NCBI GenBank assembly: GCA_022577435.1
Contig: JAKOON010000018.1
Location: 10,362,596 to 10,426,595 of the forward strand
Direction of reading: 5' to 3'
DNA: 64,000 nucleotides
Source: Embiotoca jacksoni
Taxonomy: Eukaryota; Chordata; Actinopteri; Embiotocidae
A program made the translations under genes and the position numbers. The notes beneath the pieces are model-generated. The model was given only the letters and a program-made list of their open reading frames with translations, was not told the DNA's origin and made no database searches. How positions within the stretch are numbered: the first letter of the stretch is position 1; each line of letters starts with the position of its first letter. Shown one piece after another: positions 1 to 12,562 of this stretch.

Positions 1-516
1 AGTGAATTATTGTAACGGTGATCTTTAATGAAGCTACTTTCTTGCCCTCAATTTGAACAATAAAATTTAAAACCTCTTTGGTGGAATATTTGGCTTGTCC
101 AATCTTTATATAAAATAAGTGCCATTTTCTTTGTCATTTTGCTATCGAATGTGGAGGAATTTATACTTTTATTTTTCCTTTTTCTCCCAATAAATGTCAC
201 TAATTAGTATCATGATGTCTTTTTTTTTTTTTTTGGTGACACGCCATTGGCCCACAATGTAGACTTTATTCATCAAAAGCTGCTGCGTTTTGTGCTTTAT
301 CAATCAGCTATTTCTATTTAGGAAGAGTAGGTCCCTAAATTAGATTCTGATTGCTTGCATTTGTTTAGTCAGTGATTTTAATCACAGCCAACCCTAACTC
401 TGCAGTGTCAGTTGCTTGGACTTAATATATTAACATGAACTCATACATCAACCACATTCTGCTTGTCCAAAACGAGTAATATTTCCAAATTTTTGTCAGG
501 GTCCAGATTCCTGGGA
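1..516. other. AT-rich unique non-coding DNA
   Basis: No open frame of interest, no splice-bounded exon and no recognised repeat. The stretch is AT-rich and carries a T-run near 220-234. It ends at the poly-C tract that begins at 517. Confidence 0.6.
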
Positions 517-553
517 CCCCCCCCCCCCCCCCCCCCCCCCACACACACACACA
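517..553. repeat. Composite microsatellite: C24 followed by (AC)n
   Basis: A run of 24 C is directly followed by about six to seven AC units. Read on the minus strand this is (GT)n abutting a G-tract, the same arrangement seen at 26930-26963 and 30501-30553. Long G-tracts of this kind are length-unstable and often misassembled, so the exact number of C is uncertain. Confidence 0.95.
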
Positions 554-554
554 G

Positions 555-1020
555 TACATTCTATTGAAATGCTCCCCATCAATTACTCTGCTTAATCCTG
601 ACCTTTATAGAAAGAGATCAAATTGCTAATTAATATATGCTGTGTGAGTTTATTAACAATGAGCTCAATTGAGAGCTGCTGAAAGTGCCACAAAGATAAT
701 ATTAAAGACAGCAGGCCAGCAGTAGATTGAGTTAGGTCAATCCTTTAGCAGCTCAGTTGATTCATTTGGAATTTCATTAATTCTCTATTAAACTGTTGGT
801 TAATGAATGCTCACCATTGAAATCCATAGTATGCTTTTCTAATGGTGAGCCCAAATAGAAATATTTGGGCATCAGTTTTAATATCATTACTTAATAAATG
901 CTCATCCCGTCTGTTGGCATCTCCGTCAGTTGTCTAGAGATGAAATGATGAATGCCAACATGGAGGGGATTACAGCATGGCTGATCACAGATCAGTTTCA
1001 GCTCTTTAATCTGTGTCTGG
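555..1020. promoter_or_regulatory. Candidate conserved non-coding element (enhancer-like)
   Basis: About 460 bp with almost no simple repeat and many homeodomain-type cores: CTAATTAA near 625, TTTATTAACAAT near 650, CATTAATTC near 775, GTTAATGAAT near 799 and TTAATAAATG near 891. It also holds a 9-bp perfect inverted repeat, TGTTGGCAT at 912-920 and ATGCCAACA at 952-960, with a 31-nt spacer. This texture is typical of vertebrate developmental enhancers. The call is an inference from composition only, because conservation cannot be seen in one sequence. Confidence 0.3.
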
Positions 1021-2870
1021 GACGAGCAGTTGCTGACTTAGTAAATGGCTGAGAGAGACACACAGACAGGAAACATCAAATATAATTTATTAGATTTATC
1101 TACTCAGCCAGCACCCTACCATGCTCCTGTGTTTCTGCAGCTTGGGTGATGGACAGAATACACAAGTATTCTGCTGGTGAACATCTCTTGAGTACGAATG
1201 GGTCAGTCAATGTGTGTATGTGTGTGCACATACCCATGCTTGTTTTTCTGTGCAGCTTTCCCCCTGTTGTTAAGAGAATGCACAATCAAACCCTGTCATG
1301 ACACACATAAACACACACCAGCTTTGTGCAACAGCAGTCTCTTTGCTTTTTACTAAGCAGGCAGAAAAGTGTGCTATCGATTAACTGTGAGAGCAGAGGA
1401 GAGGCGAGTGCTCTTTGGCATTCTTTGAGGGACACGGTGCAAACTGCTGCCCTAAAAGCTCAGTGTAGGGTCTGATTCTCTGACTGGACCTGAAGCGAGT
1501 GGAGACTGTGCAGCGAGACGTGTAGTCAGGTCTTTATAGTCTCTGGCTGTCGATGGCGCAGGCCTTCAGCTTTGTTTGTACATGGCAGTTGCCGGCAGAA
1601 CAACATTTATTTAGTACTTTTGTTGTTATTTTCTTGTATATTTTTCAAAACTGTTCTATCTGTCATCATGTTCATCCCATCAGCTGCTCTACAGATGTTG
1701 TTTAATGATCTAGTAGTATAACTTTGAATGGACTGTTAATATATACTGTATATTTACTGTACATGTTGTTGTTGCTTTTCAAAACATGAAATTGATCAAC
1801 TGCCCAATTGATTAGTTTATCAGTCACACAACACTTCATGGTACAAGAGAAATGTGTGTTTCAATGCAATCTGTTGTGGGTTAATAGCTTGTTAAATCAA
1901 TTTAGAGTCCTGTCAATAGTGAACAGTTTGTTCGTTTTTTTGTGTGAATGGCTCATTTAGTGTGTATTGGGCAAGTAATTGCCTCAGTCAGAATAATCAG
2001 TGAGTGTTTTGTGTTCTACATGAAATAAATACACAAGTAGGCAAACTACTGTCTCTGAATAGTCTGTCCTCATCCAGCAGTTTAACCAAAACAAAAGTGT
2101 TAAATTGGAAAAGGATTCAGTTGTCTTCTGCCTCCCTGCATCTCGTCTCAACAGACTCAGACAATCACACAGACACCTGTACTATGTGGATGCAGACATA
2201 CACACAGAAGCACACAAACCCAGCAGGCTACTTTCATCTCTTAAATGAACGGAATGTGTGTGGGATAGAGAAAGAGAGGACAAGGGCACTGGAAGTATTG
2301 TGTTTAGTCAGCAGAGTGTGTCAGCCAGCTAATGGACAGATAGACCACAGACTCTCCCTGAATGGGATCCAAAACCATTAGCAACTTGCCCACTTCAAAA
2401 GGTGTTAATGGGTGATCCCGGGAAAGCATCCTAATGTAGTATGTGTGCACGAGTAAAGAATGTTATTTACCTCTGAGCATCCCTGTTGTGTATCCAGGCT
2501 TGTTTGTGCATGCGAGGTTCGGAGTGTTAATCCCCTGATTCTCCCAGGGGGATCGGTGGGTGTAGACATAAATCACTAAATAAAATGTCGGTGGATTTTT
2601 CAGATGGAAACTTCAATGAGATTGTATCAGTTAGCCTATGTAACATTGGGTTTTAAACTATACCATCATATGGTTTTGAAGGGGTTGTCTGTGTAGTTTG
2701 CAGCTGCTGAGGTTATAGAGAGTATTTAGAAGTATATCAGATATCATCTATTGTGTTAAATGCATCTGTTTGCATAAATAGAATTAGGCAGTATGAAGAA
2801 TTGTCTACATTTGTGGCATGTACTGACTACTTTGGTGAGTGACGACCTGTAATACCGGAGAATAATACAT
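1021..2870. other. Non-coding DNA, no recognised gene
   Basis: Short TG runs lie near 1212-1226. A less AT-rich patch at about 1380-1600 has stops in the frames I read. A small imperfect hairpin sits near 2530-2552, where ATCCCCTG pairs with CAGGGGGAT with one bulged G. The frame at 2004-2381 lacks family motifs and low-complexity-free structure; I regard it as chance. Confidence 0.6.
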
Positions 2871-5655
2871 ATTTTATGCCATCTAACAATAATTACTATG
2901 CTAACATTGGATGGAAAGTCTCACAGAGCCGCCTGCAGGGCTGTTTCAACAAGCAACACTCCGGCTGTTCGGTCATTTTCCTGACTTTTAAATTAGCTTT
3001 GGTCATCTGTGTGGTGTTTTTGTACACCAGGAGCCGAGTGTACAGTGCAGAGGTGGGAGGAAGGTGCAAACAGGAGAGAAGTTTATTCAAATGAGCACAA
3101 AGCAAGTTGCTGGTATTTAGGTGGAAAATGTGTCTTAGAATTTGTGCTGAAATCTCAAAGCTAGATTTGCTGCCACTTGGGTGATTCTGTCTACAAGCGT
3201 GGACTAAATACTTATAATAAATGCAGAGTAAAAAGGAAAAAAAAGAAAATCCTAAAATATTAATGAGCCATTTTAATTAATCCCTCCGCAGCCATTAGAT
3301 GTGTCTAGCTTGGCAAAAAAAGAAAAGAAAAAAAGGATGGTCATATAAACCGCTTTATCAACATTATTTCATTAATCACTGGACGAGATAAATAAAAGTC
3401 CCACTCTACTCGCCTCTGCCTGCAGATTTGAGGTGTTGTGTGTGTATTCGGGTTACAGCACTCTGCAGCATCCAGACAATCCCATTTCCTGGAGAAGTCT
3501 GTTTTCATTAGTTGAAATGAATCATGCGTCATTTTGAGTGGTTGTTTCAGAGACAAGTGATGAGACTTCACCCAGCCCTTTTGCATGTTGCAGCGGTGCA
3601 TGTACGAGAAACCAAAATACAATACTTTCCACTTGTTGCACTTGTGCAGTAGATGTGGGGCCCATACTCGTTATCGTAGCTGTGGCACTTTGGCACAATT
3701 GAAGCATTTTGGGTCAAATGAGGAGCATTATCTAATCAAGTACAGTGAATGCATTACCATCAGGGTGGTGGCTCAGTGATCTTTTAATCCATGCCCCTGT
3801 AAGCAGTTTAATATTGCAACTCAAACATCTATTTTTAGAAATATTGTTTTAGTGTGTAACCTGGTCATTGTTGGGTTACTGTAACTCTTACAGCAAACGA
3901 GGTTACTGTCCACTTGGCCCTTCATGCTGCTTAACTCCTTACCAGAGAAATTGCTGTTGCATGTGGTATATTGAGACAGAACATTTGCTGGATAAAAAAA
4001 CCAAACAAACATGCCCGCACCTGCGAATCTCTTTGTCCCATATCTTTGCTCTCCATGCCTTTGCCTTTCTTCCCAGCCTCCCACTGTTTTTCTCCTGCAC
4101 TTCCTGTTTCTTGCCTTACCCATTTGTCCTTGTCTTGCTGGAGCTGAAGTTGCTTAATCACACCATCTGAGATCAATTTTTCATACAGCCAGTTGTCAAG
4201 TATATGACTGATAGCTGCTTGTCCACAACAGCATCACCATGTCGTCTAATTGTATGCAGAATTTTAAACTGTCTACTTGCACTTCTCTGGTCCTTTTACT
4301 CAGAGTGACTTAAAAATACATCATCACAGCAGGATGACATTATAACAAGATAATGACAAGCACATTTTACAGTAACCATGAGAATAGTTTGAAGACTTCT
4401 CCTTTTAAGCAACAACTTGCATAGTGCCTTTGAGCATGGAACTTAACCTCAAGTCCTCCAGTACATCCATTTAGTCACCACGAGACTACCTGCACAGAGA
4501 AGCTGCCAATTGCAGTGTAGCATCATGAACCACTAAAATACAACATACATTATGTTTTAATTTATGTATGTCAGCAGCTACTTACGCAGTGGATTATTTA
4601 TTTTTTTTCACAACTCAAGATCATACGTGATATAAATATAGAAATATTTCTCAAACTATTTGCACAGGAACACACAAGAACCACATAAAAGCATGATTGT
4701 CCAAAAGTGCTAATTGTAATACATTTCACAGGAAACAGTGTAATTAGTCAGTCGAGTAACAAATCACAATACATTCACATAAATAATGAGATTTAATTCA
4801 ACGTTGAAAAGGTTGAATGCAATATTCGTCTGACTGCGATATTTATCACTGTGGAGTAAAATGTCATCTCACTCAACCATTCACAGTCTGTACTTTGCAG
4901 TGCAGTTTTAATGGGTTGTTTTGCTTGCGAAATTGAACCTTTTTTGGACATTTTTTGTTTTTGTCAAATTAAATTTTAAAATACAGTGTAACATAGAGCT
5001 AGAAAGTAAGTATGTTCTATAAATTCCTGATGTTTGCTAACTCCCCCATATTTCTTTTTGAAAAATTCTGAACTATTTGCTTGCAAATTGTTGCCATTCT
5101 TAGGTCAAATATTGTCTGCAAACATTTCACCAATCCCCAGAACTGTCCAAACAAATCATTTCAGACATGGTCTTACTAGTTGAGAGAAATCCCTGTGCCT
5201 TTCGATGAACATATATGATTACAGTGCTCATTTAAGGAACCGTGTAATCATTTAACTGATTTGAAAGCATGACATTTCCCCAAATGGATTCATGAGGTTT
5301 AAACTTGAGCAATCATACATGGTGCTATGTAAACCACAAGATACTGCATTAAGAATAATTCTGCAAAGGTGTAGCATGGGCCAGCAAATAACATTTTAAA
5401 CTTTGAAACAGATCTGAATCCCAGGGCAGATCCACAAATAATCGTTCTTTTTCACTAACATTGTGAGATACGGTATTTTGCCCACTGAAGGTCTTACATG
5501 TTAATCCTGTCATTGCAGCAGGTTTATTGTGTCACTTCCTGTTACTACAGCACAGTGCGCTACCGCTCTCCACGGATTCATCTCGGCTCACCAATGGCAA
5601 ATGTCTCTGTACAATGACTAATTTTAGATTGTAACATATAATTGCGCTCCTCTAC
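2871..5655. other. Non-coding DNA, no recognised gene
   Basis: AT-rich sequence with A-rich tracts near 3235-3250 and 3316-3335. An ATTA-rich segment at about 3255-3310 could belong to a regulatory element. A phrase resembling a tRNA A box near 3763-3780 has no matching B box. Overlapping frames on both strands at 2876-3105 and 3868-4176 are open by chance and match no protein family I know. Confidence 0.6.
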
Positions 5656-5669
5656 TTGCAATTGTGTTG

Positions 5670-5828
5670 CAAAATGTCCCACTGAGGCCAAATGGTTGCT
5701 CATGTGGAAGTTGTTGGAAAAGTTGTGTTTGTCTGTAATATTGTAGGTCTTGACTTTATAATGTAAAGTGTCTTGAGATGACTTGTGTTGTGATTTGAGG
5801 CAATTATAAATAGAATTGAATCGAAAAA
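5670..5828 (+). repeat. Degraded LINE-like 3' tail of teleost type
   Basis: The wording follows a 3' module I remember from many teleost genomes: CACTGAGGCCAAATGGTTGCTCATG, a TGTAATATTGTAGGTC-like segment, then TGTAAAGTGTCTTGAGATGA near 5763-5782. It closes with a decayed form of the usual ATAAATAAAATTGAATTG tail at about 5807-5825. The parent family cannot be named from this piece alone. The tail lies directly beside the unnamed repeat at 5860-6150, so the two may have been inserted one next to or into the other. Confidence 0.55.
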
Positions 5829-5859
5829 TTCAGTAGTTGGTCATGAAGTTCAATCGAAA

Positions 5860-6150
5860 CACTTCATGTTGCAATCCACATTCACATGTACCCATAATCC
5901 TCTGGGATACACTTGTTCTTGCTGAAACTTAACAAAGCAAGCAGTCATTATGGAGCACTCTGGGACAGTGTTTTTATCGGTAAGAGCGGGTACACATGAA
6001 TATTTTAACGTCATTCTAATGAATGAATGAATGGAAATATATCTGGACATACTGGATAGATAGTGGTTGTGGTTGCAGATTTTCTTTTAATACAAGACAG
6101 GACCGTTGGTCTGAGTGGAGGTCTGCACTCTCCAAAGCCCTTCTAGTTAT
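5860..6150. repeat. Unnamed interspersed repeat, copy 1 (sister at 14050-14335)
   Basis: Shares an ordered set of blocks with 14050-14335 in the same orientation: AATCCTCTGGGATA (5896-5909 versus 14095-14108), TATTTTAACGTCATTCTAAT versus TATTTTGACATCATTCCAAT (6001-6020 versus 14204-14223), and TAGTGGTTGTGGTTGCAGAT (6061-6080 versus 14248-14267). A shared end reads GCCCTTCTA. The text between blocks has diverged heavily, so both copies are old. I see no terminal inverted repeat and no protein motif. Wording such as GTCTGCACTCTCC near the end is familiar from teleost repeats, but I cannot name the family. Confidence 0.7.
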
Positions 6151-6261
6151 CTTTTTTATCACAGAGCTTTAATGTTAAGTATGATCAAACTACCTGCTTA
6201 GAGGCCATTATTAAAACAGCAAAAATTAAAAAAAAATATGACACCAACTAGGTTGCAACAT

Positions 6262-6284
6262 GCGCGCGCACACACACACACACA
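6262..6284. repeat. Compound (GC)n(AC)n microsatellite
   Basis: Alternating purine-pyrimidine tract: several CG dinucleotides followed by about eight CA units. Confidence 0.9.
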
Positions 6285-6858
6285 TTGTCTTTGTTGAAGC
6301 TTTTTGAACGACTACCATTTCAAGAGCACCCCACCTGACAACCCTGAAAGAATGGCCAGCCAGACAAATCCACTAAAATCCAAACACCTCTACAGCATCA
6401 CAAATTTAATCTTTTCACCTCACCTTCTTATATCAAGGTAAAACAAAACCCTTTACCAAAATCACCCTCAGGATACGACTCGTCGGTTGTCTTTAAAATA
6501 AGCACTAGCAGTCCTTTTCTTTACTGAGAAAGTAGCACCGATGAGACAGAAGAGAATAAAGCCTTGGTGAGTGGGTAGATATGGTTCCAGAGGTAGGGGG
6601 CATAACAACTGCTCCTTATAATTTCTGCTATTTAAAGTTGTGTTTTGTCCAGGGCCGAGTACACCCAGGTCCCCCCACTCCTGTGAGCTGTGAGCTAAAT
6701 TTTCAAACCAATGGTGCTTTGGAAACGGCAGAAGCTCGCAAAACATCTGCAGCCTGCTGCACTGAAGAAGGAGAATATGAAGCAATGATCAAGGCTTTAA
6801 AGTCCTCCAGAGCTTTCACTGCGTGATGAAACTTTCTTTGTTGTATACAGAATGCGAT

Positions 6859-6888
6859 GTGTGTGTGTGTGTGTGTGCGTGTGCGTGC
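6859..6888. repeat. (TG)n with CG interruptions
   Basis: About ten TG units followed by two GCGTGTG-type interruptions. Confidence 0.9.
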
Positions 6889-7796
6889 ATTTGTAGAAAA
6901 GGGAGTTTTGTTTTGTGTGATGTGTTTTCTGATTTATAAACTAGACAGACCGGTCTACCACACTCCCATTAATAGCAGATGGGTGGCTGCAGGTAGCACC
7001 TTTCCGCTGAGGTTGTGTTAAATAATGCACTACGTTAGCTAATTATGAATAATATATTACTCCTCTTTGTTGTTCCCCTTACTTTCCTTCACCTTACAAT
7101 GATCTGCACGCCACCTCCTCTTTTCCCTTTCACTTTACATCATTCATAATTTCTTTTCTTAATGACACTCCCTTTTCTTTTTTGTCCTTTGTCCTGGTTT
7201 CACTCTTTTTACTGCTGATTCATACCAGCTACATCATAAGCAATGTGCCCATAATATCTACGTGTCAAATGTGTTATAGTTTATTATTTAGGATCTTGAT
7301 TCTGTTGTCGTGAGTGTAACCACGATGTTATTACCTGGCCTTGTCGGGGAGTTAAAAACCTTCATATTCCTCAGTCGCTGCAACCTTTTTCTTCCTTAAA
7401 TCCTCTTCAAACTTTTCTTTTGTTAAGCAACCCACTCACTGCTGCTCAGTGCAGCCTCTCTTCTCTCTACTCTCTACCCTCACCACATGCAACCTCTTTT
7501 CTCTAATTTCTCCTTGATTCCTCCGTTCTGTTCATCTTCTTTCAACCTCCTCTTTTTGTCTTCTATTTATGTTTTCTACCTGCCACAGTCACAAGAACAA
7601 AACACACTCGGGATCTTTCCCATGTAGACACACAAACACCCTCCCACATATACTCACATACTCACATACCATCATGTAGAGACACACCTGCTGCTGGTTC
7701 AAGATCATATGGTAACAGAGGAATGCAGGATGAGAAAACAAAGCAAATCTGGAGTGGAGCCATATCTGAAAACCTAATGGAAAATGAGTGATCGCT

Positions 7797-7800
<4 letters not shown>

Positions 7801-7830
<30 letters not shown>
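7801..7830. repeat. (TA)15 microsatellite
   Basis: Fifteen uninterrupted TA units. Confidence 0.95.
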
Positions 7831-7833
<3 letters not shown>

Positions 7834-8250
7834 GCTGGACACCAACCTCAAATTGTCTATTTTCAGTATCGAAGCCCCCCCTTTTTTTATATTACATGTT
7901 TTAATACTTAACAATATATCATAAGAAATATGAGATTGTATGGGTAAGAGAGAAGCAGGTGATAACATAGAAGGTTCGGGTGGAAGAAGAGCCAGATAGA
8001 CAGACAGATTGAGAGAAAGAAAAAGACAAACTGACAAACAATGAAAAGAGTAATAGTTGCAGAGAAGTCTTGCAGAAGCAGTGAGGCAGATACAAGCGCA
8101 GACATGGAGAATGTGACCACAGATATTTTTGAATGAATAAAAAAACATGTCCAATTTTTCTTCAAATAGGGACCAAAATAATAGGCCTGAAAGAAAGGGT
8201 AACCTGTCTTCCCATTTTAATTTATGTTCACATAGTTAACAGCAAATGCC
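7831..8250. other. Non-coding DNA
   Basis: The pyrimidine-rich minus strand opens two overlapping low-complexity frames (126 and 85 aa, at 7774-8165) rich in Leu, Ser and Phe. They arise from the (TA) repeat and purine-rich plus strand and are not genes. Confidence 0.6.
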
Positions 8251-8335
8251 AGATGGGACACACACACAATTTTACCTATTTTAGTCCTTATAAGGACCTC
8301 ACACTGATATTAAACTGAAATCTAACCCTTCAGCT
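8250..8335. repeat. Probable fragment of a (CA)-associated teleost repeat with a 14-bp palindrome
   Basis: A short ACACACAC run is followed by GTCCTTATAAGGAC, a perfect 14-bp palindrome at 8284-8297. Then comes text ending in AAATCTAACCCTT. I remember this order (CA run, rate-limiting TCCTTATAAGGA core, CTAACCC) from repeated fish sequence, but cannot name a family. Confidence 0.35.
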
Positions 8336-8406
8336 TAAACTCTTTTTGGAAGATGTGTTAGTCAAAATGACTTCATTGTCTTTTCTTGAGGATAGATGTG
8401 AGAAAG

Positions 8407-8433
8407 AAAAAAAAAAAAAAAAAAGAAAAAAAA
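8407..8433. repeat. Poly-A tract
   Basis: Eighteen A, one G, then eight A. No retrogene or SINE body is recognisable immediately upstream. Confidence 0.9.
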
Positions 8434-10057
8434 CACTGTCGGATATTATGAATAAAGCATCTGTAGTTTCAACAAGGCAGCATGCGCTGTGTTTTGAAAC
8501 CCAAAGCTGTTAAACATTCCCTCCTTCTATCTCTACAGGCTGTCTAATGAGCCCCTGTTTGAAGTGCCTGTCTTTGTGTGTATGTTTGTTTGTTTGTGTG
8601 TGTGTGTCTGCTATTGAGCTTTCAGGGATTTATATGTTTATCTGCCCATATCTTTCAGCATCAATGTATGTCTTCCTTTTCTTTTTGTCCGTGTGCATGT
8701 GTGTGTGTATGTTTTCTTGCAATTGTCCGGTTATTTGTATCTAGACCCCAGCATCGGGGTTTTGAGTTGAGTTCTCTCTTCTCTTATTCCTTGTTAGAAC
8801 AAATCACGGGTGTGACGCTGCCATGCGTGGACACAATTTTCAGCAGCGTAATCAAGAGCAGATCGATTTTAGTCAAATAAAGGCCGAGGTTGCTGGGAGC
8901 CAAATTCATGCCCGAGAGGCTTGGAAATAATGAGGCAGAGCATATGAGCGGAAAGGGAGAGGTTGTGTGTGTTTTGGAGACTCTAGTCTTACTCAAGCTT
9001 CCTTGGGGCAAAGGATGAAGAGGACTATGTACTATGCAGTGAGCCATTCGGTGGAAGCTGCTTAGTTAATGATCCTCCTTAACAAAACAGAAGTCATCTT
9101 GTGTTGTCTTGTGGGCTATACAGTGGCAGTAGCATCTCTGACATCCGATGATCTCTATAAAGATATTAATGAGCAAATGGCTCTGTTATACAGTGGACTG
9201 TGAGACATAATCTGTTTTGTTCCAAACATTTTAAACTTTGTGTTTTCTTTAATTACTTTGGAAAGTAAACTCCAACTGTTGACTTGTTTTGACACGGAGG
9301 TCATGAGCAGCTTGTTTTTCATCTTATGCCGCTAGATCTCTTTGTTGTTGTATTGTAGTTGTTCTATAATGAGCTCTTACCTTGTTCCAGTCGTGTTCAT
9401 AAGCTCATAATTATATTGTGTGTAATGGAACAACATGTAATACAGCATGTAAGCCACTTGAACTTCCAAGTTTTGTGTTCTTGAAAATCCAAATTAAGTA
9501 GCTCCTGTGGGATTTTGGACATTTTCTTTCTGCTAACAAGCTGTGTCTACTAATTATGTTTTGTTTGATTGGTCTCTTGGTCTCTTCTGTATTTGGCAAC
9601 TTTGTTCATTTACCCATGGCGTTCACACCATATGTCATAACTGAGAGGTGCTGTAGTGACGTGATTTTGGTAATAGTGTTCACTTTATTCCACTCTGACG
9701 ACATACTGCTCCAGTTTCGCCTTGTGGTTTTCGTTGCTGTACGACTAAATGTAGTGTTTTAATTGGATGGATGGGCAGTGGCGGCAGAAACACACAATGC
9801 CTCCAGCTGGCGCATCAGTAGTTTGTGGAGTCCCAGAACCACTCTCAATGCTAAACCAGCTGGACCAACCTGAACCCGACTAATTCGCAACATTGCACCG
9901 TAATTTCCAAACTCTTTTCTGGTTTCAGTGGGAAGGAACGTATCTTCAAACAGCATCATGGTGGAAGCCTTTCCTCCACGCACAGTGGAAGAGTATTCAG
10001 TTCAAAAGGTGTCTACAAGGACTCAAGTTTACAAACAAACTAAAAACTTCTGCTGTA
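8434..10057. other. Non-coding DNA
   Basis: TG/TTTG-rich DNA at 8570-8610 and 8690-8712 generates cysteine-valine rich frames at 8547-8880, which are not genes. From about 8780 to 9200 the text is balanced and free of simple repeat, with motifs such as AGATATTAATGAGCAAATG near 9161, so it could include regulatory DNA. No exon is recognised. Confidence 0.55.
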
Positions 10058-10060
10058 ACT

Positions 10061-10200
10061 AGGGATGGGCATTTCAAGCAAAAATAGTATTGAAAATTTG
10101 CTCAGAACTATTCAACTATTAATTGACTATTCGCCCCGCTTTTAACTCTGGCTCAACAAATGGCATCCACCTTCTAAAACCATTGCCTGTTCCCTAATTT
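10061..10200. repeat. hAT-like interspersed repeat fragment, copy 1 (sister at 22039)
   Basis: Two blocks are shared with 22039-22111 in the same orientation: GGGATGGGCATTTCAAGCA (10062 onward) and GCTCAACAAATGGCATCCA (10151 onward). About 60 bp between the blocks, containing CTATTCAACTATTAATTG-type text, is missing from the second copy. A start resembling AGGGATGGGCATT plus short CTATTCG motifs recalls the ends of non-autonomous hAT elements in fish. Family assignment is an inference. Confidence 0.5.
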
Positions 10201-10872
10201 CAGCTCCAAACAGATGGCATTAATGATGTCAGAGCTGAGGTCTGCAATCTGAAGCTTTTAGTGATTTGAAAAAAATATATCTACATCATTCAAAATATGA
10301 GATGATGGAACATATGTGCTCTTTGTAGCCCATCTTCTTTTCTTCTTTATTTTTTCATAATCTGTGATGTTACCTAGTTTCCTTGATTTGTGGTATCTCG
10401 TGATGATTGTTCGCGTAACTTTAATCAACTTTAATCATTTCCATCTGTCTCCAGTCACTGTTGTCAGAATTGTAAGCCCAAAATCTCTCCATGACTTCAA
10501 AGGGTGTCTGTGTCTGTGAACGCATAAAGGCCTGTCTAAACCCAGGCTTTATCAACCTCTCTTCATGTCTGCCTGCTCGTCTTCCCTTGTTCCATCAGTA
10601 CTGGTCATCCTGCGTGTGCATCCGCTCAATGCAAACACGCTTGTTTTCCTCGTCTGTCACGTTTCCTTTTCAAAGTGACCGTCTCACCGAACTGCCAACT
10701 AGTTATTTCCATTGCATTTCTGTGCGTCTCGCTGACCTCTCCATGCATTTATCTCTTTCCCAAATTCTCCATTCACTTTTCTCTTCTGTCAGGGTGCTCG
10801 GTTTAATTCTGTGAACTGTTGCCATGGCACTCAGACTGTCAGGCCAAGGTTGATGGGCAGAAAGATACTCAT

Positions 10873-10874
<2 letters not shown>

Positions 10875-10920
<46 letters not shown>

Positions 10921-10927
10921 GCGTGCG
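10875..10927. repeat. (TG)n microsatellite with CG interruptions
   Basis: About twenty TG units followed by GCGTGTGCGTGCG. It is the source of the His-Thr repeats in frames on the minus strand. Confidence 0.95.
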
Positions 10928-12561
10928 AGTGAGTGTGTTGCTAAGATGATTGGGTGAGCAGAGCAGGCTGAGTGCTGATTGAAGCTCGGAATAACATTTA
11001 AGGCAAACCTTTCTTTTCTCTGTCTCCGTCTCCTTCGCTCTGCTCGGCATTCTGTCACTCATTGGCTGCCTCATCTGTCTCATCACTTAGATGCTGTCTC
11101 CGTATCGTTCTCTCTATTTGTCTGACTTTCTTACTTTGTCTCTCTTTTGAACTTCCCCTATTGGTCTTTTCGCTCTGTGTTTGCCTGTTCCATCTCTTAG
11201 AAAATACATTTCACTATATACGTTTGTTTTCTGAGATAATCCCCAGTAAGTAAAACGGATAAGGGAAATGCAGTATCGATGTGTGCATATTTGATTGTGT
11301 ATTTGTTTGTAAAAGGTGGGCTCTTTGGGCTCTGAGTGTGAGCAATTATTTAATTTTGCTTGTGATAAATTGAAAGCAAATGCAGAGTTATTGCCAGCTG
11401 GTTTGCGCCTCCTCTGAATCCTTGCCCTGTTATTAGCAGAGCCATCTCTTGTTAGTCTCTCCATTCCTTTTGGAGAACTCTGTAACCGAGACTAATATTA
11501 TTTTTTCGTTCTCGTTTTTCATCATAGTTATTTCTCTTTTGCTCTTTGGGGGAGATGCAACTACTGACATCCATGTAATGATAGCGAGAGAGAAAAGAAA
11601 CTTCCAGAGCTACACTCCAAAATTCCGCTCCAATATCACCAATATTTTGATTAGTTATGCCCCTAACTTTGTAGTCTTTTTATAAGTTCAGTGCTTTGCT
11701 CTCAGACATTGTGATAATGTTTGTGTCTGTTCTTGCCCTCAGTCTTTCTCTCTCCGCACATCTGTTATATTTCTCCTCTGAATACACCAGCTGATTCAAC
11801 TATAGCTCTGTGAATCCATCATATCCGGCAATTTATTCTTGTGCGTCAGACATATATTCGTGAATCACACTCTGTCTCAGACATTGTCAATCTCCCAGAG
11901 AACTTTACCCCAAAGTTAAAAGGTTGTGATGTGTAGCTAGCTGAGCAGTGGTTATAGAACTGTGTGACCTCTGCCTTATTGAAACTTCACTCCGGAAAAG
12001 CTGAAATTATATTAGACTGTGGAGTTCTTTCAATTTAAATTATAGTGCCCTCAATTAATAGTTTTTGGACAATACTGAATCTCCATGGTACAGACACACA
12101 AGCTGAATCAGGGTTTGGATGCACACACAACACTGTACCTGTTGGTCGAGTTAGTAGGTTCACTTAGTGCTGCTTTTTTTAATTTTTTTTTTTTTATAGA
12201 ATTTTCCAACAGTAAGAAGCTTTTTGTAATTGTAATATTGTATTCTTTCTGTGTATTTTTTTTTTTTTACCTTTTTGTCTTGTCTCTCCTCTCACCGCTG
12301 ATTCTCTGTGCCTGGTGTCTTGGTCCCATTTTGCTCTCTTATCCCCTCCACTGTTGTTTCTTGACCTTGCAGCTGAAATCCTGGGAGGATGCAAGTCCAC
12401 CAGTCCTGCATGGCCCTCCGTTTTTCTCTCCCTCCCAATGAACTTCTCATCGGCTGAAAGAAGGCTAAATGGATGAGAGTGTGAACATTCATGACCCCAA
12501 AGAAAAGGGCGCACATCCCCTGTGCTGTGAATCTATTTTGTGTACCTATGTTTGTTTATTC

Positions 12562-12562
<1 letters not shown>

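Larger units (their letters stand above)
6151..7800. other. Non-coding DNA with short microsatellites and a pyrimidine-rich belt
   Basis: Contains a (GC)(AC) run at 6262-6284, a TG/CG run at 6859-6888 and a pyrimidine-rich belt at about 7070-7620. The 105-aa and 81-aa frames that overlap on opposite strands at 6468-6826 show no family motif. Confidence 0.6.

Noticed and set aside
3763..3800. GGTGGTGGCTCAGTGATC, similar to a tRNA or SINE A box.
   Set aside because: No B box at a plausible distance, no cloverleaf and no matching SINE body.
10818..10831. GTTGCCATGGCA, similar to an RFX X-box; a related half site CCATGGCAAC at 63071-63080.
   Set aside because: Only one half of each palindrome fits the consensus, and single short motifs are expected by chance in 64 kb.
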